From positions 1 to 22,893 of the IMG/VR virus record IMGVR_UViG_3300048672_000177: a stretch of 22,893 bases of DNA; one strand, written 5' to 3'. Shown piece after piece: positions 6,545 to 13,925 of the stretch (position 1 is its first letter; each line of letters begins with the position of its first letter). The position numbers were made by a program, and so were the translations under genes. The stretch is from a virus. The notes beneath the pieces are model-generated. The model saw only the letters and a program-made list of their open reading frames with translations, had not been told where the DNA came from and did not search any database.

Positions 6545-6967
6545 ATGGCAACGTTTAATAAATTCAATAGCTTTGTAGAAGCTTTAGCAGAGAAAAAACA
6601 TGATTTAGGTGCTGACACCTTAAAGGTAATGCTGACATTGTCTGCCCCCATCGCTTCTAATACAGTCAAAACAGATCTTACGGATATTGCAGCAGGTAAT
6701 GGCTACACTGCTGGCGGTAATACAGCTGCAATCACCTCCTCTGCTCAAACCTCTGGTACATATAAACTGGTCTTAGCTGATCCAGCTACTTGGACTGCTA
6801 CTGGCGGAGCAATTGCCAACTTTAGATATGCAGTCCTTTATAATGACACTGCTGCTAGTAAAGAGCTAATTGGTTGGTGGGATTATGGCTCAACTGTAAC
6901 CGTAAATACAGGTGAAACTTTTAAAGTAGACTTTGATCCTACATCTGGCGTTTTAACGGTGGCCTAA
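6545..6967 (+). CDS. Conserved phage structural protein, 140 aa
   Basis: MATFNKFNSFVEALAEKKHD... followed by DTLKVMLTLSAPIASNTVKT, GYTAGGNTAAITSS, LADPATWTATGGAIANFRYA and LIGWWDYGSTVTVNTGE. This arrangement is one I recall as a widespread small beta-rich protein in tail/fibre regions of many phages, usually without known function. The start has AGGAAAG 5 nt upstream. Its stop overlaps the next start (TAATG). Codon use is resident-type. Probably part of the virion tail tip or fibre network; assignment by recalled family look only. Confidence 0.75.
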   Translation: MATFNKFNSFVEALAEKKHDLGADTLKVMLTLSAPIASNTVKTDLTDIAAGNGYTAGGNTAAITSSAQTSGTYKLVLADPATWTATGGAIANFRYAVLYNDTAASKELIGWWDYGSTVTVNTGETFKVDFDPTSGVLTVA

Positions 6968-7458
6968 TGATAATCTATGGAGCGTCTGATAAAGGACCAT
7001 TAAAAGTAACCTCTCAGTATCTAGATCCTGATGATGTAACAACAATACGTGCACACTTCGGCGCTCCTGTCTGGACTGCTAATACTGTCCTTCATGTTGG
7101 TGATATTACTAGACCTACAGCTGATAATGGTTATTATTATAGGGTTATTCTAGCAGGTAAAACAGGAGCTACAGAGCCGAGCACTTGGCTACAAACCTCC
7201 CAGATAGATGGTACAGTTAAATTTAAAGCTGTTCCCTGGGATCTTTGGTTACTTCCTAGTGAGACCTTACAAGAAGTATCTTGGACTGCAACAACTGGCG
7301 TTACCTTAGCTACTCCTCTATTTAGCGATGGTATAGCTTCAACAGTGATAACTATAGTTCCAGCGACTCTCTCAAAGATTGTAGTTGGAGTACAAGCCAC
7401 TAAAAGTAATAGCGATAAACTCTCAGGCTCATTTGAGTTTTTGGTAGCTCAGAGGTAA
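6967..7458 (+). CDS. Virion/fibre-associated protein with CBM-like segment, 163 aa
   Basis: Residues about 32-70 (APVWTANTVLHVGDITRPTA, then YYYRVILAGKTGATEPSTW) resemble the short aromatic module (xWxAnTxYxxGDxxxPT...YYRxxxAGxTGxxEP) common in phage fibres and sometimes likened to carbohydrate-binding chitinase modules. The C-terminal half is beta-rich (VSWTATTGVTLATPLFSDGI, SGSFEFLVAQR). It starts in a TAATG overlap with the 140-aa gene and ends 2 nt before the next ATG. Likely a partner of the fibre proteins upstream. Confidence 0.7.
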   Translation: MIIYGASDKGPLKVTSQYLDPDDVTTIRAHFGAPVWTANTVLHVGDITRPTADNGYYYRVILAGKTGATEPSTWLQTSQIDGTVKFKAVPWDLWLLPSETLQEVSWTATTGVTLATPLFSDGIASTVITIVPATLSKIVVGVQATKSNSDKLSGSFEFLVAQR

Positions 7459-7460
7459 TT

Positions 7461-7688
7461 ATGGAGGATAGTTTTGTAGAACGACGAAAGGAGCATTTGA
7501 GTATATCAGAAGAACTTCTAGAACAAATCGCTGAGAAAGCTGCTGAAAAAGCTATTATCAAGATGGAGAATAAATTATATACAGAAGTTGGAAAGTCTTT
7601 TATCGCTAAGTTTACTAAAGTGGTTGGTATAATTATTATAGGTCTTTTCTTATATATTACTAAAGGTGATTTAACTAAGGTATTTTAA
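7461..7688 (+). CDS. Small membrane protein, 75 aa, possible lysis accessory
   Basis: An N-terminal charged amphipathic helix (ERRKEHLSISEELLEQIAEK, then AAEKAIIKMENK) is followed by one transmembrane segment near the C-terminus (VVGIIIIGLFLYIT, about residues 54-67). The type MxDxxVERRxxHLSxSEExLEQIAExAAEKAI is a common phage small membrane protein. It is near the holin, so a lysis accessory or second holin is possible, but single-pass topology does not prove it. Its stop TAA overlaps the ATG of the broken gene at 7688. Confidence 0.65.
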   Translation: MEDSFVERRKEHLSISEELLEQIAEKAAEKAIIKMENKLYTEVGKSFIAKFTKVVGIIIIGLFLYITKGDLTKVF

Positions 7689-7933
7689 TGAGTTTAATAG
7701 AAACTTAAGAAGTAAAGTTTTATTCTAGTACTGACGATTTTCCACGAGTAGGAAATGAGTTGTGTGTAGCAGATGGAACTGTGTATGCAGTGTCTGGAGG
7801 AATCCGCGGAGCAATTGGGGATGCCCGACGTATGCGCCCACTAAATCTCTCATTCACTGGCACGGTTGGCACTGCAAAAATTCGTATGCGGTTGCCAACA
7901 GTACGCGAGTACTCGAATGCAATTGATACATAA
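7688..7933 (+). pseudogene. 81-codon gene interrupted by an in-frame TAA at codon 7
   Basis: The ATG at 7688 is in a TAATG overlap with the upstream gene, as for other genes here. It reads MSLIET, then TAA (7706-7708), and then the same frame stays open for 74 codons to TAA at 7931: EVKFYSSTDDFPRVGNELCV... LSFTGTVGTAKIRMRLPTVR EYSNAIDT. That stretch has clear coding character (a compact beta protein). One base change (for example CAA to TAA) would explain it; a sequencing error or restart from TTG/GTG inside the frame are alternatives. The codons after about 7735 are GC-richer (cgc, gcg, cga) than those of neighbours. Confidence 0.55.
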
Positions 7934-7977
7934 AACCCGTAAGGTTGTTTCGGCCTTGACTTATACAGGAGATATAA

Positions 7978-8379
7978 ATGATAGGAATAGATGCAATAGC
8001 TTCTCTAGTTAGCACAGCAGTAGATAAGATTTTTCCTGACGCTAACATAGAAGCACAAAGTAAAGCAGATGCTTTAAAATCAGAGTTGTCTAAAGAGTTG
8101 GAATATACTCTAGGTCAAATAGAAATCAATAAGATTGAGGCAGCCTCCTCTTCTCTCTTCGTATCTGGCTGGAGGCCAGCAGTAGGTTGGACAGGAGCAT
8201 TAGGTTATGCCTACGAGTTCTTACTTAGACCATTAGGTAATGGTTTAATGGCATTCAACGGATTGCCTTCTGCCTTCCCTGGCATTGAAATAGACGCTTT
8301 GAGTACACTATTGTTTGGTCTATTAGGCCTTGGTACTCTTAGAACTGTAGAAAAAGTAAAGAATGTAGCAAGGAAATAA
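7978..8379 (+). CDS. Holin, 3-TM type, 133 aa
   Basis: An inner-membrane pore protein that times lysis by releasing the endolysin. The protein has an N-terminal hydrophobic helix (IDAIASLVSTAVDKIFP), a charged coiled stretch, and then the hallmark GWRPAVGWTGALGYAYEFLL RP with a second segment and LLFGLLGLGTLRTVEKVK near the C-terminus. GWRPxxGW...RP and GLLGLGxxRTxEK identify the Holin_3TMs family (PF11351, recalled). The start at 7978 has CAGGAGA 6 nt upstream. The likely partner endolysin is at 11997, beyond terminase and portal. Confidence 0.85.
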   Translation: MIGIDAIASLVSTAVDKIFPDANIEAQSKADALKSELSKELEYTLGQIEINKIEAASSSLFVSGWRPAVGWTGALGYAYEFLLRPLGNGLMAFNGLPSAFPGIEIDALSTLLFGLLGLGTLRTVEKVKNVARK

Positions 8380-8381
8380 AC

Positions 8382-8651
8382 ATGTCTAAAATAAGGGTTG
8401 ATCCTTTAGTAGTAACTGTTCGCTATTATGAGAATGATATAGACCCTACTCTGCCTCTCCATCAGATGGAAGAGCCTTATTATAAAGCTTTTCCAATACA
8501 ACTCTCTGATGATGGCACTAGCAGGGTCACTTTAGTAGTAGAGCCCCCTACCATCAAAGAGTTTAAACTACTAAAAAAGGCTTTGAAGGATATAGGTGTT
8601 TTATCAGCGGAGTGGAGACATCATGGTAAAAAGGAGTTTATTAAACTATGA
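8382..8651 (+). CDS. Hypothetical 89-aa protein upstream of large terminase
   Basis: A small soluble protein (MSKIRVDPLVVTVRYYENDI...) of mixed beta/alpha type, ending EWRHHGKKEFIKL. It has AAGGAAA 6 nt before the ATG. It starts 2 nt after the holin and overlaps the large terminase by ATGA (8648-8651), so it is translationally coupled to it. No motif recognised; it may be a packaging accessory by position only. Confidence 0.7.
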   Translation: MSKIRVDPLVVTVRYYENDIDPTLPLHQMEEPYYKAFPIQLSDDGTSRVTLVVEPPTIKEFKLLKKALKDIGVLSAEWRHHGKKEFIKL

Positions 8652-9988
8652 ATGAAGTAATCACTATACCGTATAAATTTGAGCCTCGACCTTACCAAAG
8701 AGAGTTATTAGCTGCTTTAGATTCTGGTTATAAAAGAGCTATTGCAGTATACCATCGAAGAGCTGGTAAAGATAAAACTATGTTCAATGTCTTAGTGAAA
8801 AAGGCTCTACAAAGAAAAGGTGTCTATTATTATTTCTTCCCTGAGTATGCTCAAGGACGAAGAGTTATATGGGATGGTATTGACGGCTCAGGTTTCAAGT
8901 TTTTAGATCATATCCCTGAGCCTTTAGTCCAATCTAAGAACAGTACAGACATGAAGATAATCCTGACAAATGGTTCTGTAATCCAGATTATGGGTACTGA
9001 TAAGTTCGATAAAGTCCGGGGAAGTAACCCAGTAGGATGTGTATTCTCTGAGTTTGCTTTCCAGAATCCTAAAGCATGGAATATTGTACGACCTATTCTC
9101 GGTGAGAATGGTGGCTGGGCTATCTTCAATAGCTCTACAAACGGTAAGAATCATTTTTATGATCTATACCAGATGGCCATCACTAATAAGAATTGGTTTG
9201 TTCAGAATTTAAATGTTCTTCAAACTCTATCTCCTGACGGTGTCAGGTATATCCATGATGATGTTATCCAAGAGGATAGAGATTCAGGTATGTCTGAAGA
9301 GTTAATACAACAGGAGTATTTCAATTCTTGGACCGCTAACTCACAAGGATTCTATTATCTCTCTATTATTGAGGATTTAGAAGCTAAAGGCAATATTGCT
9401 AATGTCCCTCACGATACATCAACACCAGTAGAGACTTGGTGGGATATAGGGACAGGAGACTATACCTGTATCTGGTTTACTCAAACTATGGGTAAAGAGA
9501 TACATGTAATAGATTATTACACTTCTAATAATAAGGGTGTAGACCACTATGCTAAAGTTCTTCAGAATAAGAACTATGTCTATAAATGCCATTGGTTCCC
9601 TTGGGATATGGAGAAGACAGAATTTGGTACTGGACGTACTATATTCGAAACTGCTACAGAGCTTTTCAAAGGGACAAGGATTGACACTGTTCAACGTATC
9701 TCTAAAGAAGATGGTCGAAATGCTGTCCGTATGATCCTTCCTTTCTGCTCATTTGATAAATCAAAATGTAAAGATGGATTAGATGGTCTTAGGAACTATA
9801 GGAAAGAGTGGGATGATAAACGTCAAATCTTTAAAGATACTGACGTACACGACTGGGCTTCAGATCCAGCAGATGCCTTTAGATACTTGGCAGTAGGTAT
9901 TACAATGCCTAAGTCTAGATCTTTTAGGTCAGAATTTATGAAGAGTAAAGCGAAAGCTATATCAACTAAAAATTGGAGAGTTGCCTAA
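8648..9988 (+). CDS. terL: Terminase large subunit (ATPase and nuclease), 446 aa
   Basis: The packaging motor that pumps DNA into the prohead and cuts concatemers. The N-terminal ATPase shows an adenine-binding RPYQRELL (14-21), a Walker A variant HRRAGKDKT (36-44) and Walker B around residues 130-136 (CVFSEF, acidic E as catalytic Glu/Asp). The C-terminal RNase H-like nuclease has WWDIGTGDYTC (about 263, first Asp) and HDWASDPADAFRY (about 400, last Asp residues). The length is normal for the family. It overlaps the 89-aa gene by ATGA and the portal by TAATG. The small subunit is separated by a 4.8 kb fibre/lysis insert. Confidence 0.93.
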   Translation: MNEVITIPYKFEPRPYQRELLAALDSGYKRAIAVYHRRAGKDKTMFNVLVKKALQRKGVYYYFFPEYAQGRRVIWDGIDGSGFKFLDHIPEPLVQSKNSTDMKIILTNGSVIQIMGTDKFDKVRGSNPVGCVFSEFAFQNPKAWNIVRPILGENGGWAIFNSSTNGKNHFYDLYQMAITNKNWFVQNLNVLQTLSPDGVRYIHDDVIQEDRDSGMSEELIQQEYFNSWTANSQGFYYLSIIEDLEAKGNIANVPHDTSTPVETWWDIGTGDYTCIWFTQTMGKEIHVIDYYTSNNKGVDHYAKVLQNKNYVYKCHWFPWDMEKTEFGTGRTIFETATELFKGTRIDTVQRISKEDGRNAVRMILPFCSFDKSKCKDGLDGLRNYRKEWDDKRQIFKDTDVHDWASDPADAFRYLAVGITMPKSRSFRSEFMKSKAKAISTKNWRVA

Positions 9989-11994
9989 TGGCAGACTTAT
10001 TGAAAGAGAAGGAGCTAGCTACTCAGCAATGGCAACGTTATCAGAGTGCTTTATATAGAGGCCATCATAATTTTCAAACACAAGCAAGGTTAAATGAGAA
10101 TTTTTACTTAGGCGGCGGGAGACAATGGTCAGATGATGACAAGAAGGCTCTAGATGAACTGGGGCGTCCTTGGCTCGAAGAGAATATTATCTTCTCTACA
10201 GTAAACACTGTCCTAGGTTACCAAACTCAATCTCGTATGGACATTGCCTTTAAACCTAGAGAAATAGATGCTCAGGATATTTCTGATATCCTCTCTAAAC
10301 TAGCTATGTACTTAACAGATCAGAATAAGTACCCTTGGAAAGAGAGTCAAGTATTTGCTGACGGTCTTATCCAATCTAGAGGATACTTTGATATCAAGAT
10401 GGACTTTAATGAGAACACTTACGGTGATATCTCAATTGATGTCTTAGATCCATTAGATGTTATTCCAGACCCTGACTCTAAATCTTATGATCCAGATGAT
10501 TGGGCAGATGTTATTGTAACCTCTTGGATGTCTTTCGATGATATTAAAGAGACATACGGACTAGCTAAATGGAGGCAAATAGAAAAGTCTATTCTAAATG
10601 AACCTGACTTTGGCTATGGTTCATATGAAGAAGAGCGTAATAAATTTGGTACAGTTAATAATTATTCAGCTTTCTATACTGATGTTACTTCTGTACCTCA
10701 TGCCCGACTAGTCAATAGACAGTACTGGAAGCTTCAGAACAGAGAGTTCTATTTTAATCCTGAGACAGGCGATCTATTTCCAGTCCCAGACGATATTAAA
10801 CTTAGAGATAAAAAGAAGTATGCTCGTGATAATAAGTTTGAAATCATTAAAAAGATTACTAAGAGAATTAGGTGGACTGTCTCTTCTAGAGACGTAATCC
10901 TATTTGATGAGTGGAGTCCTTACGATCATTTTACAGTCGTACCTTACTTCCCTTATTTCAGAAGAGGGGTAACAGTAGGTTTAGTAGATAATCTTATTAA
11001 GACTCAAGAGATGCTGAATAAAGTCTATTCTCAAATCTTACATGTAGTTAATACTACTGCTAACTCTGGATGGGTAGTAGAAGAGAACTCTCTTGTAAAC
11101 ATGGATGTAGAAGATTTAGAAGATAATGGGGCTCAAACAGGTTTAGTAGTAGAATATAAACGTGGTCAGACACCTCCAGCTAAGATTGAACCTAATCAGA
11201 TTCCTACTGGTCTAAAAGATCTAGTAACATCTGGTGTAGATTTGATTAGATTGATCTCAGGAGTATCTGAGACATTCCAAGGTGGCAAAGGTCCAGAGGT
11301 ATCTGGTACAGCTATTCAGTCTAGAGTACATCAAGCAGCAGTCCAGTTGGCAGCTCCTATTGATAATCTGTTTAGAACTAGAAACATAATAGCTGAAAGA
11401 GTATTAAAACTGATACAAGCTTTTTATACTCAAGAAAGAACATTTGTTATTACCTCCTCTAATCCAGAAGGTAAAAGTGTTAATGAACAAGTACCTATCA
11501 ATAAAGAACAACAGGATTCTTCTGCTCTAATTAATGATGTTACAATCGGTAAATATGATGTTGTCATAGCTGATGTTCCAACTCAAATCACTTTCCAAAA
11601 TGCTCAGTTCTCTCAAGCTATTGAGATGAGGAAGTTTGGTGTTCAGATACCAGATGATGAGATGGTTCGTATGAGCACTCTATCTCGTAAGAATGAAATT
11701 GCTAAAAAGATTGAAGGCGGACCTACTGAAGAACAAATGCAACAACAAAATAGACAAGTAGAACTTCAATTAGAACAGATGTCTAAAGCTATTGAAGAGT
11801 TAGAGGCTAAAGCTCAAGCTAAACAGGCTGATACTCTTAAACAAGTAGCAGAAGTAGCTACCTTGATCTCACAGAACCCAGGCTTAGCGAGTATCATTGA
11901 TACACTCATGGGAACTATTGAGAAAGAAGAGTTGTCTAAGGAAGCACCAATGGAACAAGAAGAGTATGCATCTTCTACTAGACTCGGTGGTTAA
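9988..11994 (+). CDS. Portal protein, 668 aa
   Basis: The dodecameric ring at the head vertex through which DNA passes; it binds the large terminase. The ATG at 9988 overlaps the terminase stop (TAATG) and gives MADLLKEKELATQQWQRYQS; an upstream TTG at 9973 is less likely because it lies inside the terminase end. The length and pattern fit the P22-type/podovirus portals: the N-terminal RLNENFYLGGGRQWSDDDK, DVLDPLDVIPDPDSKSYDPD, the stem-like helical part near 370-460 (SGVSETFQGG, GPEVSGTAIQSRVHQAAVQL), and a Gln/Glu-rich C-terminal coiled coil (about 580-650) expected for the barrel. Confidence 0.9.
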   Translation: MADLLKEKELATQQWQRYQSALYRGHHNFQTQARLNENFYLGGGRQWSDDDKKALDELGRPWLEENIIFSTVNTVLGYQTQSRMDIAFKPREIDAQDISDILSKLAMYLTDQNKYPWKESQVFADGLIQSRGYFDIKMDFNENTYGDISIDVLDPLDVIPDPDSKSYDPDDWADVIVTSWMSFDDIKETYGLAKWRQIEKSILNEPDFGYGSYEEERNKFGTVNNYSAFYTDVTSVPHARLVNRQYWKLQNREFYFNPETGDLFPVPDDIKLRDKKKYARDNKFEIIKKITKRIRWTVSSRDVILFDEWSPYDHFTVVPYFPYFRRGVTVGLVDNLIKTQEMLNKVYSQILHVVNTTANSGWVVEENSLVNMDVEDLEDNGAQTGLVVEYKRGQTPPAKIEPNQIPTGLKDLVTSGVDLIRLISGVSETFQGGKGPEVSGTAIQSRVHQAAVQLAAPIDNLFRTRNIIAERVLKLIQAFYTQERTFVITSSNPEGKSVNEQVPINKEQQDSSALINDVTIGKYDVVIADVPTQITFQNAQFSQAIEMRKFGVQIPDDEMVRMSTLSRKNEIAKKIEGGPTEEQMQQQNRQVELQLEQMSKAIEELEAKAQAKQADTLKQVAEVATLISQNPGLASIIDTLMGTIEKEELSKEAPMEQEEYASSTRLGG

Positions 11995-11996
11995 TC

Positions 11997-12497
11997 ATGA
12001 ATTTTGATAAAGCTTTTGAACTATTAATTGGAGTAGAAGGAGGTTTCACTGATGATCCTAAAGATCGTGGTAATTGGACTTCTGGTAAAATAGGAGTAGG
12101 GACTTGTAAAGGAACTAAGTATGGACTCTCAGCAATGTCTTATCCTTCTTTAGATATTAAGAATCTCTCCTTAGATCAAGCTAAAGAGATCTATAAAAAA
12201 GATTGGTGGAGTAAACTAAAACTAGACCTATTGCCATCAGAGATTAGTTATGATCTGTTTGATACTGCTATAAATAGTGGTATTAGTAATGCTGTTAAAA
12301 TCCTACAAAAGACAGTAGGTACTAAGGAAGATGGAGTTATAGGAAATAATACTATTTCTTTAGTTCAGGCTCAAAATAAGGACAAGTTATCTGCTAGATT
12401 CAACGCTCATAGATTACTATTCATGACTGATATCTCAACATGGTCTATTTATGGTAAAGGTTGGGCAAGAAGAGTAGCTCACAATATATTGTTATAA
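11997..12497 (+). CDS. Endolysin, GH108-type N-acetylmuramidase, 166 aa
   Basis: Cleaves peptidoglycan glycan strands to lyse the host. The N-terminus carries the family motif EGGFTDDPKDRGNWT (E14 the presumed catalytic Glu), then TKYGLSAMSYPSLDI. The C-terminal part has the peptidoglycan-binding type 3 pattern: YKKDWWSKLKLDLLP, SYDLFDTAINSGISNAVKIL and EDGVIGNNTISLV. No signal peptide, so it depends on the holin or another route. The gene is 2 nt after the portal stop and is followed by a hairpin with a T-run. Its place between portal and scaffold is unusual; a virion-associated lysozyme used at entry is an alternative. Confidence 0.88.
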   Translation: MNFDKAFELLIGVEGGFTDDPKDRGNWTSGKIGVGTCKGTKYGLSAMSYPSLDIKNLSLDQAKEIYKKDWWSKLKLDLLPSEISYDLFDTAINSGISNAVKILQKTVGTKEDGVIGNNTISLVQAQNKDKLSARFNAHRLLFMTDISTWSIYGKGWARRVAHNILL

Positions 12498-12503
12498 CCC
12501 GTT

Positions 12504-12524
12504 CACTAGACGTTCTAGTGTTTT
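12504..12524 (+). terminator. Hairpin with T-run between endolysin and scaffold
   Basis: CACTAGA (12504-12510), loop CGT, TCTAGTG (12514-12520), followed by TTTT. A perfect 7-bp stem of moderate stability. It may be a partial terminator or an mRNA processing site that separates packaging/lysis transcripts from head genes. Confidence 0.6.
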
Positions 12525-12549
12525 AGTTAATTCCAACGTAGTAGGATAT

Positions 12550-13482
12550 ATGGCAGAACAAGAATATGAAGATTTAGATGAAACCTTGGATAGAGGCGAT
12601 TCTTACGAAGAAGATGATTATGAAGATCAAGACGAATCTGTAGATGAAGAGGATCAGGAAGATGATGATGAACCTAGTGACTCTGATATAGATCTGGATG
12701 AAGAAGAGGAAGAAGAGGCTGTAGAAGCCAAAAAAGAAATTAAAATTCCTAAATCCCGTTTTGATGAAGTAATTGCTCAACGAGAAGAAGCCAAGGAAAG
12801 ATCTCTCTGGCTAGAAGGTCAATTAGAAAAGTTAATTAATTCTCAGCAATCACAGAAACCTGTTGAACCTGAGAAACCTCAATTACCTGAGTATAACTTT
12901 GATGAAGCTGAGGAGAGGTATGTCAACCTAATTATTGAAGGCGAGATTGCTAAGGCTACTAAACTTCGATCTGAAATAGATAAAGTTAGACAAGAGAATC
13001 TGAGAGCTATTATCTCAGAGATCACTGAGTCTGTTACATCTAAAGTTAAATCTGAAAGTTCTGCTGTATTAGATGAGGAAAAATTTAATAACCTAATCGA
13101 GAATTTTGAAAATAAATATAAATTCTTGGATACTACCTCTGATGATTACAATGAAGAGGCAGTAGATACTGTTAACACTTTACTAGCTGGCTATGTAGCT
13201 GCTGGTAAGAATAAGGCAGAAGGTTTGAGATTAGCGGTTAATAAGGTAGCTCCTCTCTATGATAAAGTTAAAGAAGTTAAAGATTCCAAACAATCTTTGG
13301 GTAATAAGAGAAAGGTAGAGGCTGGCAAGAAAGCTGCTCAAGCTGCTAACAGCCAACCTAGCAAGACTAAGTCAGTATCTACCAGATCAGTTGATAAAGA
13401 AACTGTGAACGTATCTAAGATGTCTGAGAAAGACTTTAACCAATTAACTGAAAAAGAAAAAAGAATCCTACGAGGAGACTAG
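12550..13482 (+). CDS. Scaffolding protein candidate, 310 aa
   Basis: A strongly acidic N-terminus (residues 1-55, nearly all D/E with Y and S) is followed by a helical coiled region (RFDEVIAQREEAKERSLWLE and EEKFNNLIENFENKYKFL) and a basic Lys-rich C-terminus (KKAAQAANSQPSKTKSVSTR). Such a charged, coiled, domain-poor protein directly before the capsid gene is the usual profile and place of phage scaffolds, whose basic C-terminal end contacts the capsid. The start has TAGGA 4 nt before the ATG. The family is not identifiable by motif, so the call rests on position, composition and length. Confidence 0.72.
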   Translation: MAEQEYEDLDETLDRGDSYEEDDYEDQDESVDEEDQEDDDEPSDSDIDLDEEEEEEAVEAKKEIKIPKSRFDEVIAQREEAKERSLWLEGQLEKLINSQQSQKPVEPEKPQLPEYNFDEAEERYVNLIIEGEIAKATKLRSEIDKVRQENLRAIISEITESVTSKVKSESSAVLDEEKFNNLIENFENKYKFLDTTSDDYNEEAVDTVNTLLAGYVAAGKNKAEGLRLAVNKVAPLYDKVKEVKDSKQSLGNKRKVEAGKKAAQAANSQPSKTKSVSTRSVDKETVNVSKMSEKDFNQLTEKEKRILRGD

Positions 13483-13527
13483 TCCCCGCTCTGTCCATAG
13501 ACATCGGGCTTCCCGTGCCAGTCCGGT

Positions 13528-13533
13528 TATAAT
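13528..13533 (+). promoter_or_regulatory. Possible -10 box upstream of the tRNA cluster
   Basis: A perfect TATAAT preceded by TT lies 20 nt before the tRNA-Met candidate. At 17-nt spacing the -35 position is CGGGCT, not a match to TTGACA, so it would need an activator or phage factor. The preceding 13483-13527 has only weak hairpins (CGGG-ctt-CCCG). Confidence 0.3.
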
Positions 13534-13552
13534 AGACTGAGCTTTTAATTAT

Positions 13553-13628
13553 AGCGGGTATAAATCACTGGTAGATTATCAGTCTCATAAGCTGAAGGTA
13601 GAGAGTTCGATTCTCTCTCCCGCCACCA
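13553..13628 (+). tRNA. tRNA-Met (CAT), acceptor stem imperfect
   Basis: D arm AATC-actggta-GATT, anticodon arm TCAGT-ctcataa-GCTGA with anticodon CAT, and T arm GAGAG-ttcgatt-CTCTC are all canonical, followed by TCCCGCC-A-CCA. Against this 3' acceptor strand the 5' strand reads AGCGGGT, so pair 1-72 (A-C) and pair 7-66 (T-T) are mismatched, and one extra base lies before the D stem. The anticodon stem lacks the GGG/CCC of initiators, so it is elongator Met (or Ile2 if lysidine-modified). Encoded CCA is present. The mismatches may mean early decay. Confidence 0.7.
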
Positions 13629-13633
13629 AATAA

Positions 13634-13726
13634 GGAAATCTTGTAGATATGGCGTGTTCTACAGCGGACTGTAAATCCGCTCCCACTGGGTAAACAATCT
13701 TGGTTCGACTCCAAGGATTTCCACCA
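13634..13726 (+). tRNA. tRNA-Tyr (GTA), class II with encoded CCA
   Basis: Acceptor GGAAATC/GATTTCC pairs in all 7 positions; D stem GTAG/CTAC; anticodon arm GCGGA-ctgtaaa-TCCGC with anticodon GTA; a long variable arm containing CCC-act-GGG; T arm CTTGG-ttcgact-CCAAG; discriminator A and CCA. All features of a bacterial-type tRNA-Tyr are intact. Confidence 0.92.
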
Positions 13727-13731
13727 AATTT

Positions 13732-13803
13732 AGATACTAGTTAATCTGATGAAATACAGTAATCATGTACCTACGTGTTCAAGTTCGAGTCTTGAAGTAT
13801 CTA
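13732..13803 (+). pseudogene. Decayed tRNA or tRNA-like element
   Basis: AGATACT (13732-13738) pairs perfectly with AGTATCT (13796-13802), and the T arm TCAAG-ttcgagt-CTTGA is canonical with normal spacing to the acceptor; the total length, 72 nt, is also normal for a tRNA. But the D arm has no GG and no proper stem, and no 5-bp anticodon stem with a 7-nt loop forms in the middle, so no anticodon can be read. No CCA follows. It is most likely a degenerating third tRNA, less likely a functional tRNA mimic. Confidence 0.5.
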
Positions 13804-13831
13804 CTTAATTTTCGTTTACTTTTACGATAAA

Positions 13832-13911
13832 AAGTCGGCCTAAAGCTCCGTGATGCTACATGTAGAAACAACGGAATCCGATTTATAAAGTAAGGATTCT
13901 TTATTATTTTT
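13832..13911 (+). promoter_or_regulatory. Structured 5' region of the major capsid gene
   Basis: Nested pairs form one long stem: AAGTCGG (13832-13838) with CCGATTT (13878-13884), TCCGT (13847-13851) with ACGGA (13871-13875), and CTAC (13856-13859) with GTAG (13862-13865). A second hairpin ATAAAG (13885-13890) with CTTTAT (13899-13904) is followed by TATTTTT, resembling a weak terminator after the tRNA transcript. The capsid ribosome site AAGGA follows at about 13916. The stems could stabilise capsid mRNA or separate it from tRNA processing. Confidence 0.4.
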
Positions 13912-13925
13912 AAATAAGGAAAAAA

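Noticed and set aside
7706-7708. Stop-codon reassignment (TAA read as sense)
   Set aside because: Many intact genes here end in TAA, others in TAG or TGA, and no suppressor tRNA anticodon is seen among the tRNAs.
9671-9700. TTGACA inside the large terminase gene as a promoter
   Set aside because: No matching -10 at 16-18 nt and it lies in the middle of a conserved coding region.
9973-9988. TTG start for the portal 15 nt upstream
   Set aside because: The ATG at 9988 forms the TAATG overlap used repeatedly in this phage and gives a typical N-terminus.
12574-12780. Minus-strand frame with many Phe/Ile residues, apparent membrane protein
   Set aside because: It is the antisense of the Asp/Glu-rich N-terminus of the scaffold candidate (gaa/gat read as ttc/atc).
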